Source: Streptomyces fradiae ATCC 10745 = DSM 40063 (GTDB lineage: Bacteria > Actinomycetota > Actinomycetes > Streptomycetales > Streptomycetaceae). Taken from it: a stretch of 64,000 nucleotides of DNA. Shown in pieces: positions 33,738-44,017 of the stretch. The position numbers were made by a program, and so were the translations under genes. Every line of letters begins with the position of its first letter. The stretch's first letter is position 1. Location: positions 6,550,501 to 6,614,500 of the forward strand of contig NZ_CP023696.1 of the NCBI RefSeq assembly GCF_008704425.1, written 5' to 3'. Below the pieces are notes generated by a model. The model was not told the origin of the DNA, ran no database searches, and was given only the letters and a program-made list of their open reading frames with translations.

Positions 33738-34229
33738 TCAGGCGACCGCCCGCGCCAGGAGTTCCGTGAGGAACCGCTCCTCGGTTTCGGTCAGCTCCCT
33801 CAGGGCGTAGGCGACCGGCCACACGGCGCCGTCGTCGAGCGCCGCCTGGTCGCTGAAGCCGAGTGTGGCGTACCGCGTCCTGAACTTCCCGGCACCCTGG
33901 AAGTGGCAGACGACCTTGCCGTCCCTGGCGTAGGCGGGCATTCCGTACCAGAGCCTGGGCGCGAGCTCCGGGGCCGCCCGCCGGACCAGGGCGTGGACCC
34001 GCTCGGCGAGCACCCGGTCGGCCTCCGGCATCTCGGCGATCTTCGCCAGGACCTCCTGCTCCGCCGCGGCCGCCTTCTCCGCCCGCGTGGCCCGCGAACC
34101 GCGCCGCGCCGCAGCCCGCCTGACCTCCTGGGCGTGCTCCTTCATGGCGGCGCGCTCCTCGGCGGTGAACCCGCCGTGTCCCTCCCCGGCCGTGTCGGGG
34201 CTTCCGGCGGACGGCTTCCGGTGCTGCAT
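33738..34229 (-). CDS. DUF1801 (YdhG-like) family protein
   Basis: A 163-aa soluble protein. Its C-terminal part (about 70-160: VHALVRRAAPELAPRLWYGM, then KVVCHF, RYATLGFSD) matches DUF1801. The N-terminal half is charged and probably helical. The ATG at 34229 follows GAGGAAG. It is probably expressed with the AraC-like and glyoxalase-like genes upstream on the same strand; this trio recurs in actinomycetes. Function unknown. Confidence 0.8.
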   Translation of the reverse strand: MQHRKPSAGSPDTAGEGHGGFTAEERAAMKEHAQEVRRAAARRGSRATRAEKAAAAEQEVLAKIAEMPEADRVLAERVHALVRRAAPELAPRLWYGMPAYARDGKVVCHFQGAGKFRTRYATLGFSDQAALDDGAVWPVAYALRELTETEERFLTELLARAVA

Positions 34230-34267
34230 GGCGGCTTCCTCTCGCAGGGCTTGCGCTGGTGTGCCCC

Positions 34268-34777
34268 TCACGCTACGGACCCGGCGGCCCGCGGGGCTTC
34301 TCGATTCCTGACCGGTATCGCCGCCCGCCTCGCCACGGCCGCCGGCCCACCGCCCGGCGCGTGCCCCGGGTCCGCCGCCGTGCCCGCCGTCCCGCCCTCC
34401 GCCGTGTCCGCCGCGTTGAGCCGGAAGAGTGCGGGGGACACCCCCACGAGTCCGGTGAAGCGGGCGGTGAACGCGGGGAGCGACGTGCAGCCCACCGCGA
34501 GGGCCACCTCGGCGACGCCGAGGTCGCCACGCCGGAGCAGCGCGGTCGCCCGCTCGATCCGGCGCGTCAGCAGGTACCCGTGGGGCGAACGGCCGTACGC
34601 GGCCCGGAACAGCCGGCCGAGGTGCCCGGCGGGCACGCCCGCGTCACGGGCGAGCGCCACCACGTCCAGCGGCCTCGCGTACTCCCTGTCGATCCGGTCG
34701 CGGACGCGGCGCAACCGCGCCAGCTCCGCCAGGTACTGCGCCTGGACGCGCGCCCTGCGCCACCCGGGCCTGCACAT
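34268..34777 (-). CDS. AraC-type DNA-binding protein lacking a sensor domain
   Basis: A 169-aa protein consisting of an AraC helix-turn-helix pair only (about 20-120; VVALARDAGVPAGHLGRLFR and VAEVALAVGCTSLPAFTARF) with a disordered Ala/Gly/Pro tail. It has no ligand-binding domain. Located between a glyoxalase-like and a DUF1801 gene, it probably controls this small cluster. Confidence 0.83.
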   Translation of the reverse strand: MCRPGWRRARVQAQYLAELARLRRVRDRIDREYARPLDVVALARDAGVPAGHLGRLFRAAYGRSPHGYLLTRRIERATALLRRGDLGVAEVALAVGCTSLPAFTARFTGLVGVSPALFRLNAADTAEGGTAGTAADPGHAPGGGPAAVARRAAIPVRNREAPRAAGSVA

Positions 34778-34890
34778 GCGCGTACTCCTCTCTCACGAAC
34801 GGCGGTCACGTCGGCGGGCGTCCGCCGAGCTGCCGGGAGGACCGCCCGCCGGACACCGGCCCGACCGCGAGCCGGGGACGGGCCGACCGG

Positions 34891-35301
<411 letters not shown>

Positions 35302-35490
35302 GAGGGCCACGCTAGGGCCGGTACGGCGCTCCGCGCTTCTCCGATCGTGACCGTCTCGGTGGGGGCCGTGGGCGATCCCGCCACCGGGGCCTTACCTCCC
35401 GGGTAATCGACCCCTCCACCCGGCCGCGGCAGGATCGGCCGTGTCACCGGGACCCGCCGGAACCCGCCGCAGCCCAGCGAGGAGAGCACC

Positions 35491-35985
35491 ATGTCCGCAG
35501 CCCCCACCGCCCCCACCGCCCCCACCGCCCCCACCGCCCCCACGGCGACCCCGGCGCCCCCGATGACCGGCGCGGAGGCCGCCGCGGAGGCCACCCGCGC
35601 CGTCGTCCGGGAGTTCCTCGCGGCCCGGCTCGCCGGGGACACCGAGCGGCTCGTCGCGCTCTTCGCCGACGAGGTCGACTGGCAGCTCGCCGAGAACCCC
35701 GCCGTACCGTGGATCCGGCCGCGCAGGACCGGCGCGGAGTGCGCCGCGCAGGGGGCGGAGCTGATGGAGCACACCGTGCCCGAGGAGGCGCGCGCCACGG
35801 TCGACGCCGTCCTGGTGGACGGCGCCGACGCCGTTCTGACGGGGCGCCTGTCGGGGACCGTACGGGCGACGGGGAAGTCCTTCGAGGGCCCGTTCGCCCT
35901 GCGCCTCACCGTCGAGGACGGCCGGATCACCCGGCACCACCTGTACGAGGACGGCCTGTCCATCGCCGAGGCGTGCACCCCCTGA
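35491..35985 (+). CDS. SnoaL/NTF2-like protein with a Pro-Thr-Ala repeat N-terminus
   Basis: A 164-aa protein. Residues about 28-160 have the NTF2-like fold (VVREFLAARLAGDTERLVAL, FADEVDW), as in SnoaL-like polyketide cyclases and ketosteroid isomerase relatives. The first 24 residues come from a 9-bp repeat (CCCACCGCC) giving APTAPTAPTAP. The ATG at 35491 follows GCGAGGAGAG. A catalytic role cannot be assigned. Confidence 0.78.
   Translation: MSAAPTAPTAPTAPTAPTATPAPPMTGAEAAAEATRAVVREFLAARLAGDTERLVALFADEVDWQLAENPAVPWIRPRRTGAECAAQGAELMEHTVPEEARATVDAVLVDGADAVLTGRLSGTVRATGKSFEGPFALRLTVEDGRITRHHLYEDGLSIAEACTP
35508..35545. repeat. 9-bp coding repeat (CCCACCGCC)
   Basis: About four tandem copies of CCCACCGCC encode a Pro-Thr-Ala ladder at the N-terminus of the NTF2-like protein. 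Slippage would change length without a frameshift. Confidence 0.8.
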
Positions 35986-36278
35986 GGCGGCGCCGCCCCC
36001 ATGTCCGCGCGGGGACGAGGGGGGAGGGAGCGGCGCGTTCCGGCGCCCGTCGTACGAGGTCGCGGATCGGGTCCGCGCACGGCAGAGCCGGGGCTCGGCC
36101 GCGACCCGCGCCGCGGACGGCGGCGGGCGCACCGGCCCGGGACCGGACCCGCGAGCCCGCCGGGCGGCCGGCCGGAACCCGGCATGGGACCGCGCGAGCC
36201 CGCGGATCGGACCGCGCGAGCCCGCGGACCGGCACGAGCCGTCGGCGGCGCCGGCCGGGCCCGCACGGCGCGCGGGGC

Positions 36279-36797
36279 TCAGGGCGCGACGCGCGCCAGC
36301 GCGCCCAGGACCGCTGCGGCCACCTCGCCGGGGGAGCGGCCGTCGGTGGGCACGACGGCGGTCGCGACCTCCTCGTACAGGTCCCGGCGTGCCTCCATCA
36401 GTTCGCTCCACCGCCGGAGCGGGTCGGCCGCCAGCAGCGGGCGCGCGGCGCCGCCCCCGACCCGGCCGGCCGCCTCGCCGGCGCCCATCGTCAGGTACAC
36501 GACCCGGTGCGCGGCCAGCAGCGCGCGCGTGCCGGCGTCCACGACCGCGCCGCCGCCGAGGGCGAGGACACCGCCGTGCCCGGCGAGCGCACGGCGCACG
36601 GCCCGCCGCTCCAGGTCCCGGAACACCGCCTCGCCCTCCTCGGCGAAGATCTCCGGGATGCTCCGGCCCCGTCCGGCGGCGACGTCGTCGTCCGTGTCGC
36701 GGTAGCCGGCCCCCAGCCGCTCGGCCAGGAGCCGCCCGACCGTGGACTTGCCGACGCCCGCCGGCCCGACGAGGACGACCAGCGGCGGCCCGGTCAC
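36279..36797 (-). CDS. aroK: Shikimate kinase
   Basis: Cytosolic ATP-dependent 3-phosphorylation of shikimate, 172 aa. Walker A is [11 protein letters not shown], the shikimate-binding DTDDDV follows, and LALGGGAVV is the conserved GGG loop. The GTG at 36797 overlaps the aroC stop (GTGA), so translation is coupled. It is the last gene of a minus-strand set that starts with phzC. It is likely a secondary, pathway-dedicated copy, because aroB is missing and the neighbours are secondary-metabolism genes (inference). Confidence 0.9.
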   Translation of the reverse strand: MTGPPLVVLVGPAGVGKSTVGRLLAERLGAGYRDTDDDVAAGRGRSIPEIFAEEGEAVFRDLERRAVRRALAGHGGVLALGGGAVVDAGTRALLAAHRVVYLTMGAGEAAGRVGGGAARPLLAADPLRRWSELMEARRDLYEEVATAVVPTDGRSPGEVAAAVLGALARVAP

Positions 36798-37978
36798 CGG
36801 ACCGGCAGGTGGTCGAGGTACGAGCGGACGTTGCGGCGGGTCTCCGGCACGCTGTCGCCGCCGAACTTCTCCGCCACCGCGTCCGCGAGGACCAGCGCGA
36901 CCATGGCCTCCGCCACGATCCCCGCCGCGGGCACCGCGCACACGTCCGAGCGCTGGTGGTGGGCGGCCGCCGCCTCACCGGTGGCCACGTCCACCGTCCG
37001 AAGGGCCCTCGGCACCGTCGCGATCGGCTTCATCGCCGCCCGCACCCGCAGCGGTTCACCGGTGGAGAGCCCGCCCTCCGTGCCGCCCGCACGGCCCGAG
37101 GCGCGCCCGATCCGCCCGTCGGCGGCGACGATCTCGTCGTGCGCCCGGGAGCCCGGCACCCGCGCCAGGTCGAAGCCGTCGCCGACCTCGACCCCCTTGA
37201 TCGCCTGAATGCCCATCAGGGCCGCGGCCAGCCGGGCGTCCAGCCGCCGGTCCCAGTGCACGTGCGACCCCAGACCCGGGGGCACGCCGTGGGCCAGCAC
37301 CTCCACGACCCCGCCGAGCGTGTCGCCGTCCCGGTGCGCCCGGTCGATCTGCGCGACCATCGCCTTCGACGCCTCCGGGTCCAGGCAGCGGACCGGGTCG
37401 GCGTCGAGCGCGGCCACGTCCGCGGGCCGCGGGATCAGCCCGCTCGGCGCCTTCGCCGACGCCAGCTCCACCACATGGCTGACGACCTCGATCCCGGCCG
37501 TCTCCCGCAGGTAGGAGCGCGCCACCGCGCCCAGTGCCACCCGGGCCGCCGTCTCCCGGGCGGAGGCCCGCTCCAGGACCGGACGCGCCTCCGGGAACCC
37601 GTACTTCTGCATCCCGGCCAGATCCGCGTGACCGGGCCGGGGCCGGGTCAGCGGCGCGTTGCGCGCGAGGCCCGCCAGGACCTCCGGGTCGACCGGGTCG
37701 GCCGCCATCACCTGCTCCCACTTGGGCCATTCGGTGTTGCCCACCGTGATCGCCACCGGGGAGCCGAGGGTGAGCCCGTGCCGGACCCCGCCCAGGAAGG
37801 CGACCTCGTCCTGCTCGAACGCCATCCGCGCGCCCCGGCCGTGGCCGAGCCGCCGCCTCGCCAGATGCTCCGCCACCGCCTCCGTGGTGACGGGAACACC
37901 CGCCGGCAGCCCCTCCAGGACCGCCACCAGGGCCGGGCCGTGGGACTCCCCCGCGGTCAGCCAGCGCAGCCTGCTCAC
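36794..37978 (-). CDS. aroC: Chorismate synthase
   Basis: FMN-dependent conversion of 5-enolpyruvylshikimate-3-phosphate to chorismate, 394 aa, normal length. Conserved signatures are [11 protein letters not shown] (N-terminus), [12 protein letters not shown] and [15 protein letters not shown]; the C-terminal region has [14 protein letters not shown]. The GTG at 37978 overlaps the aroA stop (GTGA) and its end overlaps aroK. With aroA and aroK it forms a coupled set boosting chorismate supply for the adjacent phzDE genes. Confidence 0.93.
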   Translation of the reverse strand: MSRLRWLTAGESHGPALVAVLEGLPAGVPVTTEAVAEHLARRRLGHGRGARMAFEQDEVAFLGGVRHGLTLGSPVAITVGNTEWPKWEQVMAADPVDPEVLAGLARNAPLTRPRPGHADLAGMQKYGFPEARPVLERASARETAARVALGAVARSYLRETAGIEVVSHVVELASAKAPSGLIPRPADVAALDADPVRCLDPEASKAMVAQIDRAHRDGDTLGGVVEVLAHGVPPGLGSHVHWDRRLDARLAAALMGIQAIKGVEVGDGFDLARVPGSRAHDEIVAADGRIGRASGRAGGTEGGLSTGEPLRVRAAMKPIATVPRALRTVDVATGEAAAAHHQRSDVCAVPAAGIVAEAMVALVLADAVAEKFGGDSVPETRRNVRSYLDHLPVR

Positions 37979-39315
37979 TCGCCCTCCTCCACACTCGTCC
38001 GGACACCGGGGGCACCGAGGACGCCGGGGCCACCGGGCGCACCGGGACCACCAGGGCCTCCGGGCAGCAGATCGGGGAACAACCGGCCCAGCTCCGCGTG
38101 GAACCCGGGGAACGTCTTGCCCACGCAGGCGGGGTCGTCCAGCACCAGCGGGACACCGGAGGCGAGCGAGAGCACCGAGAACGACATGGCGATCCGGTGG
38201 TCGCGGCGGCAGGCGATCCGCGCCGGGGCCGGGGTGCCGGGGTGCACGGTGATCCGGTCGGGGCCCTCGTCCACCCGCACCCCGCAGGCCCGCAGGTTCG
38301 CGGTGACGGCCGCGACGCGGTCCGACTCCTTCAGCCGGGCGTGCGCGATGCCGTGGATCGTCACGGGCGCGTCGGCGAGGGGCGCGATCGCGGCGAACGT
38401 CATGAAGGTGTCCGAGATGTCGCCCATGTCGACGTCGAACCCGCCGCGCAGCCGCCCGGTACCGGCGACGGTGGTGCCCTCGGCGGTCACCGACACCCGG
38501 GCGCCGGCCTTGGCGAGCACGTCCACGAACCGCAGGTCGCCCTGGAGGCTGCCCGTGCCCAGGCCCGGCACGCTCACGGCGCGTCCGCAGGCCGCGGCGG
38601 CGGCGAGGAAGTAGGAGGCCGTGGACGCGTCGGGCTCGATGTCCAGGGCGTGGGGACGGTAGCCGCCCGGCCGGATGGTGACGCGGTCGGCGTACGCGTC
38701 GACGCCGGCGCCGAAGCGGCGCATCAGCGCCAGGGTCATGTCCACGTACGGGCGGCTCACCAGTCCCTCGGGACGCAGGGTGAGCGGGGTGCGCAGCAGG
38801 GGCGCCGCCATCAGCAGACCGCTCAGGTACTGGCTGCTGAGGCTGGAGTCGAGGTCCAGTTCGCCGCCGTCCAGGCCGGTCGCGGTGATCTCCAGCGGCA
38901 GCCCGCCGCCGTCGGCCCGGACCCTCGCCCCGAGCCGGTCGAGGGCGTCCACCAGGGGCCGCAGGGGCCGGGCGCGCAGTTGCGCGGAGCCGTCGAACCG
39001 GTAGGTGCCGCGGCCGGCGGCCGTGAACGGGGGCAGGAAGCGGGCGGCGGTCCCGGCGTCGGCGCACCAGACCGGGCCGCCGCCGCGCGGGGCGCCGCCC
39101 AGCCCGGTGACGGTCCACCGGGACTCGTCGGACGCGGCGCGCACGGTGGCGCCGAGGTCGGTGAGGGCCTTGCGGAAGGCCAGGGTGTCCTCGCTGACCA
39201 GGGGCGCCCGCAGGGTGGAGGTGCCGTCTGCGGCCGCCGCGAGGAGCAGCGCGCGGTTGGTGATGCTCTTCGAGCCGGGGATCCGGGCGGTGCGGGGAAG
39301 CGGGTCGGCATGCAT
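37975..39315 (-). CDS. aroA: 3-phosphoshikimate 1-carboxyvinyltransferase (EPSP synthase)
   Basis: Transfers enolpyruvyl from PEP to shikimate-3-phosphate, 446 aa. Signatures are [16 protein letters not shown] near residue 12, [14 protein letters not shown] (LGNAGTA-type loop), [13 protein letters not shown], and RLKESDR near 335. The C-terminus carries a Gly/Pro-rich extension ([16 protein letters not shown]) absent from typical AroA. It is separated from phzE by 74 bp that contain a strong hairpin, and is coupled to aroC by GTGA. Confidence 0.92.
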   Translation of the reverse strand: MHADPLPRTARIPGSKSITNRALLLAAAADGTSTLRAPLVSEDTLAFRKALTDLGATVRAASDESRWTVTGLGGAPRGGGPVWCADAGTAARFLPPFTAAGRGTYRFDGSAQLRARPLRPLVDALDRLGARVRADGGGLPLEITATGLDGGELDLDSSLSSQYLSGLLMAAPLLRTPLTLRPEGLVSRPYVDMTLALMRRFGAGVDAYADRVTIRPGGYRPHALDIEPDASTASYFLAAAAACGRAVSVPGLGTGSLQGDLRFVDVLAKAGARVSVTAEGTTVAGTGRLRGGFDVDMGDISDTFMTFAAIAPLADAPVTIHGIAHARLKESDRVAAVTANLRACGVRVDEGPDRITVHPGTPAPARIACRRDHRIAMSFSVLSLASGVPLVLDDPACVGKTFPGFHAELGRLFPDLLPGGPGGPGAPGGPGVLGAPGVRTSVEEGE

Positions 39316-39347
39316 GGAAGTGGGTCGTCCTCTTCAGGCGGAGGGGT

Positions 39348-39384
39348 GCGCGGGGCGGCCGGCGGGTGTCCGGCCGCCCCGCGC
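39348..39384 (-). terminator. Strong intra-operon hairpin between phzE and aroA
   Basis: A perfect 15-bp stem (GCGCGGGGCGGCCGG / CCGGCCGCCCCGCGC) with a 7-nt loop, no U-run. It could partly terminate the phzC-D-E transcript or protect its 3' end, leaving aroA-C-K at lower or separate expression. Confidence 0.6.
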
Positions 39385-39389
39385 GCGGT

Positions 39390-41306
39390 TCACAGCCGGG
39401 CGCCCAGGACGTCCGTCATGAGGGTGCCGACGAGGCGTACGCCGTCCTCGGTGAGCACCGACTCGGCGTGGAACTGCATGGAGGCGAAGTGCGGGCCGCG
39501 CAGCGCGTGCACCTCGCCGGTGTGCGGGTCGCGGCTGACCTCGACCGGGCCGACGCCCTGGCAGTCGGCCTTGTCCTCGGCGCTGCGCGCGGCGAAGGTG
39601 TTGTAGAAGCCCACGCGGGTGCGCACGCCGAAGAGGTCGATCTCCTGCTGCACGCCCTGGTTGGGCACCTCCCGGCGCACCAGCGGGAAGCCCAGCCGCA
39701 TGCTGAGCACCTGGTGGCTCAGGCAGACCGCGAGGAACGGCCGCCGCTCGGCGAGCAGGGTGCCGATCGCCGTCCGCAGATGGGCGATCTTGGGATGGGC
39801 GGCGTCGCGCGGGTCGCCGGGGCCGGGGCCCATGACGACGAGGTCGTGCCCGTCGAAGGAGTACGGCTCGTCGAAACGCCGCACCGTCACCTCCAGCCCC
39901 AGGGAGCGCAGCTGGTGGTCGATCATCGAGGTGAAGGTGTCCTCCGCGTCCACGACCAGCACGCGGCTGCCCGCGAGGTGCGGCACGGGCCTCGCGCGCC
40001 CCGGGTCCTCGGCCAGCCAGAACCCGGCGAGCGTGGTGTTGCGCCGCTCCAGCGAGGCCCGCACGGACGGGTGCTCGCCGAGGCGCACGGCGCGGGCCGC
40101 TGAGGTCTCCGGGTCCGCCGGGCCGTCCGGCCGGAGCGCCGCGAGCAGCCCCGCCGCCTTGGCGCGGGTCTCGGCGACCTCGGAATCCGGGTCGGAGTGG
40201 CGGACGAGCGTGGCGCCGACGCCGATCCGGACGCGGCCGGTGCGGTCGATGTCGGCGGTGCGGATGAGGATCGAGGAGTCCATCGCCCGCCCGCCCTGCG
40301 CGTCGCGGCCGATGAGCGCGACGACGCCGCTGTAGTAGCCGCGGCCCCGCGGCTCGTACCGGCCGATCACCCGGCAGGCGCTCTCCAGGGGGGAGCCGGT
40401 GACGGTCGGCGCGAACATCGACTCGCGCAGGATCTCGCGCGGGTCCCGGTCGGTCTCGCCCTCGATGAAGTACTCGGTGTGCGCGAGGCGGGTCATCTGC
40501 TTCAGGTACGGGCCCACGACCCGGCCGCCGGTGTCGCAGATCCGGGCCATCATCTTCAGCTCTTCGTCGACGACCATGTACAGCTCGTCGGCCTCCTTGC
40601 GGTCCGCGAGGAAGTCCAGGACCTCGGGGAGGGTGGGGCCGGTCGGCGGATAGCGGTAGGTGCCGCTGATCGGGTTCATCACGGCGGTGCCGCCGGCGAG
40701 GCTGAGGTGGCGTTCGGGGGTCGCCCCGACGAAGGTGCGGTCGCCGGTGTGCACGACGAACGTCCAGTAGGCCCCGGACTCGCCGCGCAGCAGCCGGCGG
40801 AAGAACGACAGGGCGCTGCGCGGGGTGTAGCCGGTGATGTCGGCGACGAAGGAGCGCTTGATGACGAAGTTGGCGCCCTCGCCGGTGCCGATCTCGTCGG
40901 CGACGACCCTGCGGACCGTGTCGGCGTACTCCTCGTCGGGCACGTCGAAGTGGCCGCCGGCCAGCTCGGTCGGCACGTCCGGGAGCCGGTCCAGGACCTC
41001 GTCGAGCGGGAGCGCCGCCTGGTCGGAGACGGCCATCGCGATCAGCGGTGCACCGTCGTCCGGCGCGGTGAACCCCCGCTCGGCGATCTGCCGGTAGGGG
41101 ATGAGCGTCAGCAGCTCGTGGCGGGGGCCGCCGGACGGCGCGGAGGGCTCGGGCAGCGGCAGCTCGGCGAGCGTCCGCGGGGTGGAGACCGTGCCGAGCA
41201 GCACGTCCACGCGGTCCGCGGCGCCCGACTCGGGGCGGTGCAGCAGGGCGAACGCCGGGGGGTTCGGCGCCAGCACCCGCTCCAGGAGCTCGGCGGGCGG
41301 GGTCAT
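39390..41306 (-). CDS. phzE: 2-amino-2-deoxyisochorismate synthase (PhzE-type anthranilate synthase fusion)
   Basis: A 638-aa fusion of a chorismate-utilising synthase domain (about 1-395; NPISGTYR at 211-218, [37 protein letters not shown]) and a class I glutamine amidotransferase (about 447-638; C528 in CLSHQ, H613 and E615 in FHAES). PhzE makes 2-amino-2-deoxyisochorismate and lacks the lyase step of true anthranilate synthase. The length, the CLSHQ nucleophile motif and the adjacent phzD support PhzE rather than TrpEG. The ATG overlaps the phzD stop (ATGA). Confidence 0.88.
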   Translation of the reverse strand: MTPPAELLERVLAPNPPAFALLHRPESGAADRVDVLLGTVSTPRTLAELPLPEPSAPSGGPRHELLTLIPYRQIAERGFTAPDDGAPLIAMAVSDQAALPLDEVLDRLPDVPTELAGGHFDVPDEEYADTVRRVVADEIGTGEGANFVIKRSFVADITGYTPRSALSFFRRLLRGESGAYWTFVVHTGDRTFVGATPERHLSLAGGTAVMNPISGTYRYPPTGPTLPEVLDFLADRKEADELYMVVDEELKMMARICDTGGRVVGPYLKQMTRLAHTEYFIEGETDRDPREILRESMFAPTVTGSPLESACRVIGRYEPRGRGYYSGVVALIGRDAQGGRAMDSSILIRTADIDRTGRVRIGVGATLVRHSDPDSEVAETRAKAAGLLAALRPDGPADPETSAARAVRLGEHPSVRASLERRNTTLAGFWLAEDPGRARPVPHLAGSRVLVVDAEDTFTSMIDHQLRSLGLEVTVRRFDEPYSFDGHDLVVMGPGPGDPRDAAHPKIAHLRTAIGTLLAERRPFLAVCLSHQVLSMRLGFPLVRREVPNQGVQQEIDLFGVRTRVGFYNTFAARSAEDKADCQGVGPVEVSRDPHTGEVHALRGPHFASMQFHAESVLTEDGVRLVGTLMTDVLGARL

Positions 41307-41959
41307 GCGGCGGCTCCGGCCGGTGCGGCGCCCAGCTGGGCGAGGACGGTGCCGGTGGTGGTGACGACGGCGCAGCGCTGGGCGGCGTACTCGACGGCCA
41401 GGCGGTGGTACGCCGCGGAGAAGTCCCCGACCGCGTCGGCCACCAGGAACGGCCGGATGTCGTGGGTGAAGGCGTCCACGGCCGTCATCAGCACGCCGAC
41501 GTGCGCGTACACCCCGCACACCACGAGCTGGTCGCGGCCGAGTCCACGCATCCACTCCAGCAGCCCGGAGCGGAAGAAGGCGCTGTAGCGCCACTTGGTG
41601 AACACCCGGTCGTCCGGGCCGGGCGTCAGCGGTTCGACCACCTCCCGGTCGGCCGGGTCGACGCGCATGCCCGGCCCCCAGAAGTCCTTGAGCAGGCCGC
41701 GCTGCTCGTCGGTCATGCCGCCGGGCTGCGCCGTGTACGCCACCGGCATGCCCGTGGCGACGGCGCGCTCGCGCAGCAGCGCCGCGTTGCCCACCAGCTC
41801 CTCGCGCAGGGGCGCGGGGAAGGGGCGCAGGAAGTAGCGCTGCATGTCGTGGACGAGCAGCACCGCGCGGTCCGGGTCGGCGGTCCACTGGGCGGTGCCG
41901 CCGGGCAGGTCGTCCGCGGACGGCAGGGGGTAGGGCTCGATGGGGGGTATGCCCGCCAT
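41303..41959 (-). CDS. phzD: PhzD-type isochorismatase
   Basis: Hydrolyses the vinyl ether of 2-amino-2-deoxyisochorismate to trans-2,3-dihydro-3-hydroxyanthranilate (DHHA) and pyruvate. A 218-aa cysteine-hydrolase-fold protein. D38 (LLVHDMQ), K122 (TKWRYSAF) and the V150-Y151 cis-peptide position (CGVYAH) are all present at the numbering I recall for Pseudomonas PhzD; the usual cysteine is absent, as expected for this family. The ATG at 41959 follows AGAGGAGAG. It is coupled to phzE. Confidence 0.9.
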   Translation of the reverse strand: MAGIPPIEPYPLPSADDLPGGTAQWTADPDRAVLLVHDMQRYFLRPFPAPLREELVGNAALLRERAVATGMPVAYTAQPGGMTDEQRGLLKDFWGPGMRVDPADREVVEPLTPGPDDRVFTKWRYSAFFRSGLLEWMRGLGRDQLVVCGVYAHVGVLMTAVDAFTHDIRPFLVADAVGDFSAAYHRLAVEYAAQRCAVVTTTGTVLAQLGAAPAGAAA

Positions 41960-42180
41960 GACTGTGCTCTCCTCTGGCGAAGGTCGGGGGTGCGGCCGCG
42001 CGGGGGCGGCCTCGCGGTCCCGGCGCGCGGCCGGGCCGGGGCGCCGGCCGTGCTCCGGGCACGGCTCCGGGAGGCCGGGGCGCGGCCGCGCTCCGGGCTG
42101 GGTGTCCGCCTCGCTTCCGGCCGTGCTCCGGGCCGTGTTCCCGGCCGTGCTGCGTGCCGGTCACCGGCCGTGGTCCCGGG

Positions 42181-42344
42181 CGGTGGGCTGGACGGCGGCC
42201 GGCTCGGACGGCCGGGCCGGGCGGTGGGCTGGACGGCGGCCGGCTCGGACGGCCGGGCCGGGCGGTGGGCTGGACGGCGGCCGGCTCGGACGGCCGGGCC
42301 GGGCGGTGGGCTAGACGGCGGCCGGTTCGGCCGAACGGGCGGAC
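42181..42344. repeat. 41-bp tandem repeat derived from the phzC 3' end
   Basis: Units start at 42181, 42222, 42263 and 42304 with an exact 41-bp period (GGTGGGCTGGACGGCGGCC, then GGCTCGGACGGCCGGGCCGG). The fourth, diverged unit is the phzC C-terminal coding end itself (SAEPAAV-stop); in the other three the stop position CTA is CTG. The phzC terminus was apparently duplicated and then amplified into the phzC-phzD spacer. Confidence 0.88.
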
Positions 42345-43540
42345 ACCCACCAGGCGGAGACCGCGGCGAGGGCCTGCACGGGGTTGAGCCGCGGATCGCA
42401 GAAGCTGGTGTAGCGGGTGCCGACCAGGTGCGCCTCGGAGCCGTCGCGGACGCACTCGGTGACATCGTCCGGGGTGGTCTCCAGGTGGAGGCCGCCGGCG
42501 ACGCCGCCCGCCTCGGTGACCGCGTGCTGGAACTCGTCGATCTCGCGGGTGACCGCTTCCAGGAAGCGGGACTTCAGACCGTCCGGGGTGCTCACGGTGT
42601 TGCCGTGCATCGGGTCGGTCAGCCAGATCACCGGGTGCCCGGCGGCGCGGACGGCCGCCACCAGCGACGGCAGCCGCTCGGCGGCCGTGCCGGCGCCCAT
42701 CCGGGCGATGAGGGTGAGCCGGCCGGCCTCCCGGCCCGGGTCGAGCCGCTCGCACAGGGCGAGCAGGTCACCGGCGGTCATACCGGGGCCGACCTTGCAG
42801 GCGACCGGGTTCACGACCTCGGACAGCAGGGCGACGTGGGCGCCGTCGAGCTGCCGGGTCCGCTCGCCGATCCACGGCCAGTGGGTGGAGGCCAGCAGCA
42901 GCCCGCCGTCCGCCTGCCGGCGCAGCATCGGCACCTCGTAGTCGAGCAGCAGGGCCTCGTGGCTGGTCCAGACGGGGGTGCCCATCCGGTCGGCCCCGCC
43001 GGGCGCCCCCAGCCAGCCCAGGTGGCCCATGATGTCGCGGGCGGCCTCGTAGCCGCCGAGCAGCCGGTCCGGGTCCGGGCGGCGCGCCTCGGGGCTGGGC
43101 TCCGGGCTGTTGACCATGTGGCCCCGGTAGACGGGCAGTTCGAGGTCGCCGACCCGCTCGGTGGGACGGGAGCGGGGCTTGGTGAACTGGCCGGCCATCC
43201 GGCCTACCCGCACCACCGGCCGGCAGGTGTCCATCTCCAGCGAGCCGGCGAGCATGCTCAGCAGCCCCGCCTTGCGGGCGACGTGGTCCCGGGTGCGCTC
43301 GGCGGGGTCCTCGGCGCAGTCGCCGGCCTGGACGACGTGCGCCTCTCCGGCGGCGACCCGGGCCAGCGCGGACCGCAGGGCGCGCACGTCCTCGGCGGTC
43401 ACGAGGGGGGCGCGGGCGGCCAGTTCCTTGCGTACCCGCAGCACATGGGCCTCGTCCTCCCACGGAGGCTGCTGCAACGCCTGTTCACAGCGGATGTCGA
43501 GCAGGGCGTCGTCCACCGGATTCTCCAATCGGCACGCCAT
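42311..43540 (-). CDS. phzC: Class II (plant-type) DAHP synthase, PhzC-like
   Basis: Condenses PEP and erythrose-4-phosphate into DAHP, the first shikimate step. 409 aa; family motifs include [41 protein letters not shown] and [13 protein letters not shown]. It lacks the longer N-terminal extension of the usual Mycobacterium-type enzyme that carries allosteric sites, like the phenazine-cluster PhzC enzymes that escape feedback control. The ATG at 43540 follows CGGTGGACG-like sequence; the distance to the three direct repeats at 43669-43714 marks the operon promoter region. Confidence 0.9.
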   Translation of the reverse strand: MACRLENPVDDALLDIRCEQALQQPPWEDEAHVLRVRKELAARAPLVTAEDVRALRSALARVAAGEAHVVQAGDCAEDPAERTRDHVARKAGLLSMLAGSLEMDTCRPVVRVGRMAGQFTKPRSRPTERVGDLELPVYRGHMVNSPEPSPEARRPDPDRLLGGYEAARDIMGHLGWLGAPGGADRMGTPVWTSHEALLLDYEVPMLRRQADGGLLLASTHWPWIGERTRQLDGAHVALLSEVVNPVACKVGPGMTAGDLLALCERLDPGREAGRLTLIARMGAGTAAERLPSLVAAVRAAGHPVIWLTDPMHGNTVSTPDGLKSRFLEAVTREIDEFQHAVTEAGGVAGGLHLETTPDDVTECVRDGSEAHLVGTRYTSFCDPRLNPVQALAAVSAWWVSARSAEPAAV

Positions 43541-43668
43541 ACGAGGCGGTACGGGACGCGAAACGGGGAAAGTGGGGGAGGGCTGATCCGCCGGGAACCG
43601 GCGGCCCTCCGTACCCGCTGATCGTCCGCCGAATTCCCCGGCGCCACCAACAAGGCGGGGCGCAGTCC

Positions 43669-43718
43669 GTCAGGTGCCGCGAGATCCGTCAAGTGGCCGG
43701 GAATGTGTCAAGTCGACG
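43669..43718 (-). promoter_or_regulatory. Triple direct repeat upstream of phzC (19-bp period)
   Basis: Read on the minus strand: CGACTTGACACAT, ACTTGACGGATC, ACCTGACGGACT, with TGAC cores at exact 19-bp spacing. CGACTTGACA and ACCTGACGGA also occur in the pair of repeats upstream of the carboxylic acid reductase (53042-53083), in the same orientation relative to the gene. It is a probable activator binding site, 130-175 bp ahead of phzC. Confidence 0.65.
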
Positions 43719-43940
43719 GAGAAAGGGCTGCGTTGCTTTCAGGCCGGACCCCCGGCGAATTCGCTCCGCGGCGCGGCGCATGTGTACGGGGTCCCGGCCG
43801 GCGGTCCGCCCGGTGCCCGGGGCCCCGTCCGCCGCCTGCCCGGCGCGCTGCCCGGCGGCGCCTCCCCGCCCGGTGCCCCGCGGGAGTTCCCGTACGCCGC
43901 CCACCCGGCGCCCCGGCCGGGCGCCACCGCACGAAGAAGG

Positions 43941-43983
43941 GACCGGCGGGCGGCGGTCGCGTACGACCGTCCGCCCGCCGGTC
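43941..43983 (-). terminator. Terminator of the IS701-like gene pair
   Basis: A 19-bp stem with a single bulged base (GACCGGCGGGCGGCGGTCG against its complement) around a CGTA tetraloop, 35 bp past the stop of the IS701-like gene. The remaining part of the 43541-44017 spacer shows no gene. Confidence 0.8.
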
Positions 43984-44017
43984 CCGGCGGAGCGCGTATC
44001 CCGGGCTCAGCGGCGGA

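Noticed and set aside
39390-41306. Primary-metabolism anthranilate synthase (TrpEG)
   Set aside because: The coupled PhzD, the PhzE-like length and the CLSHQ amidotransferase motif fit 2-amino-2-deoxyisochorismate synthase better. Lyase-site residues should still be checked by alignment.
42181-42344. CRISPR-like or iteron array
   Set aside because: Units are contiguous at 41 bp and include the coding end of phzC; there are no spacers and no replication gene.
36279-43540. Calling the phzC-D-E region a phenazine cluster
   Set aside because: phzF, phzA/B and phzG are absent from the window, and the linked reductase and SDR suggest another fate for DHHA.
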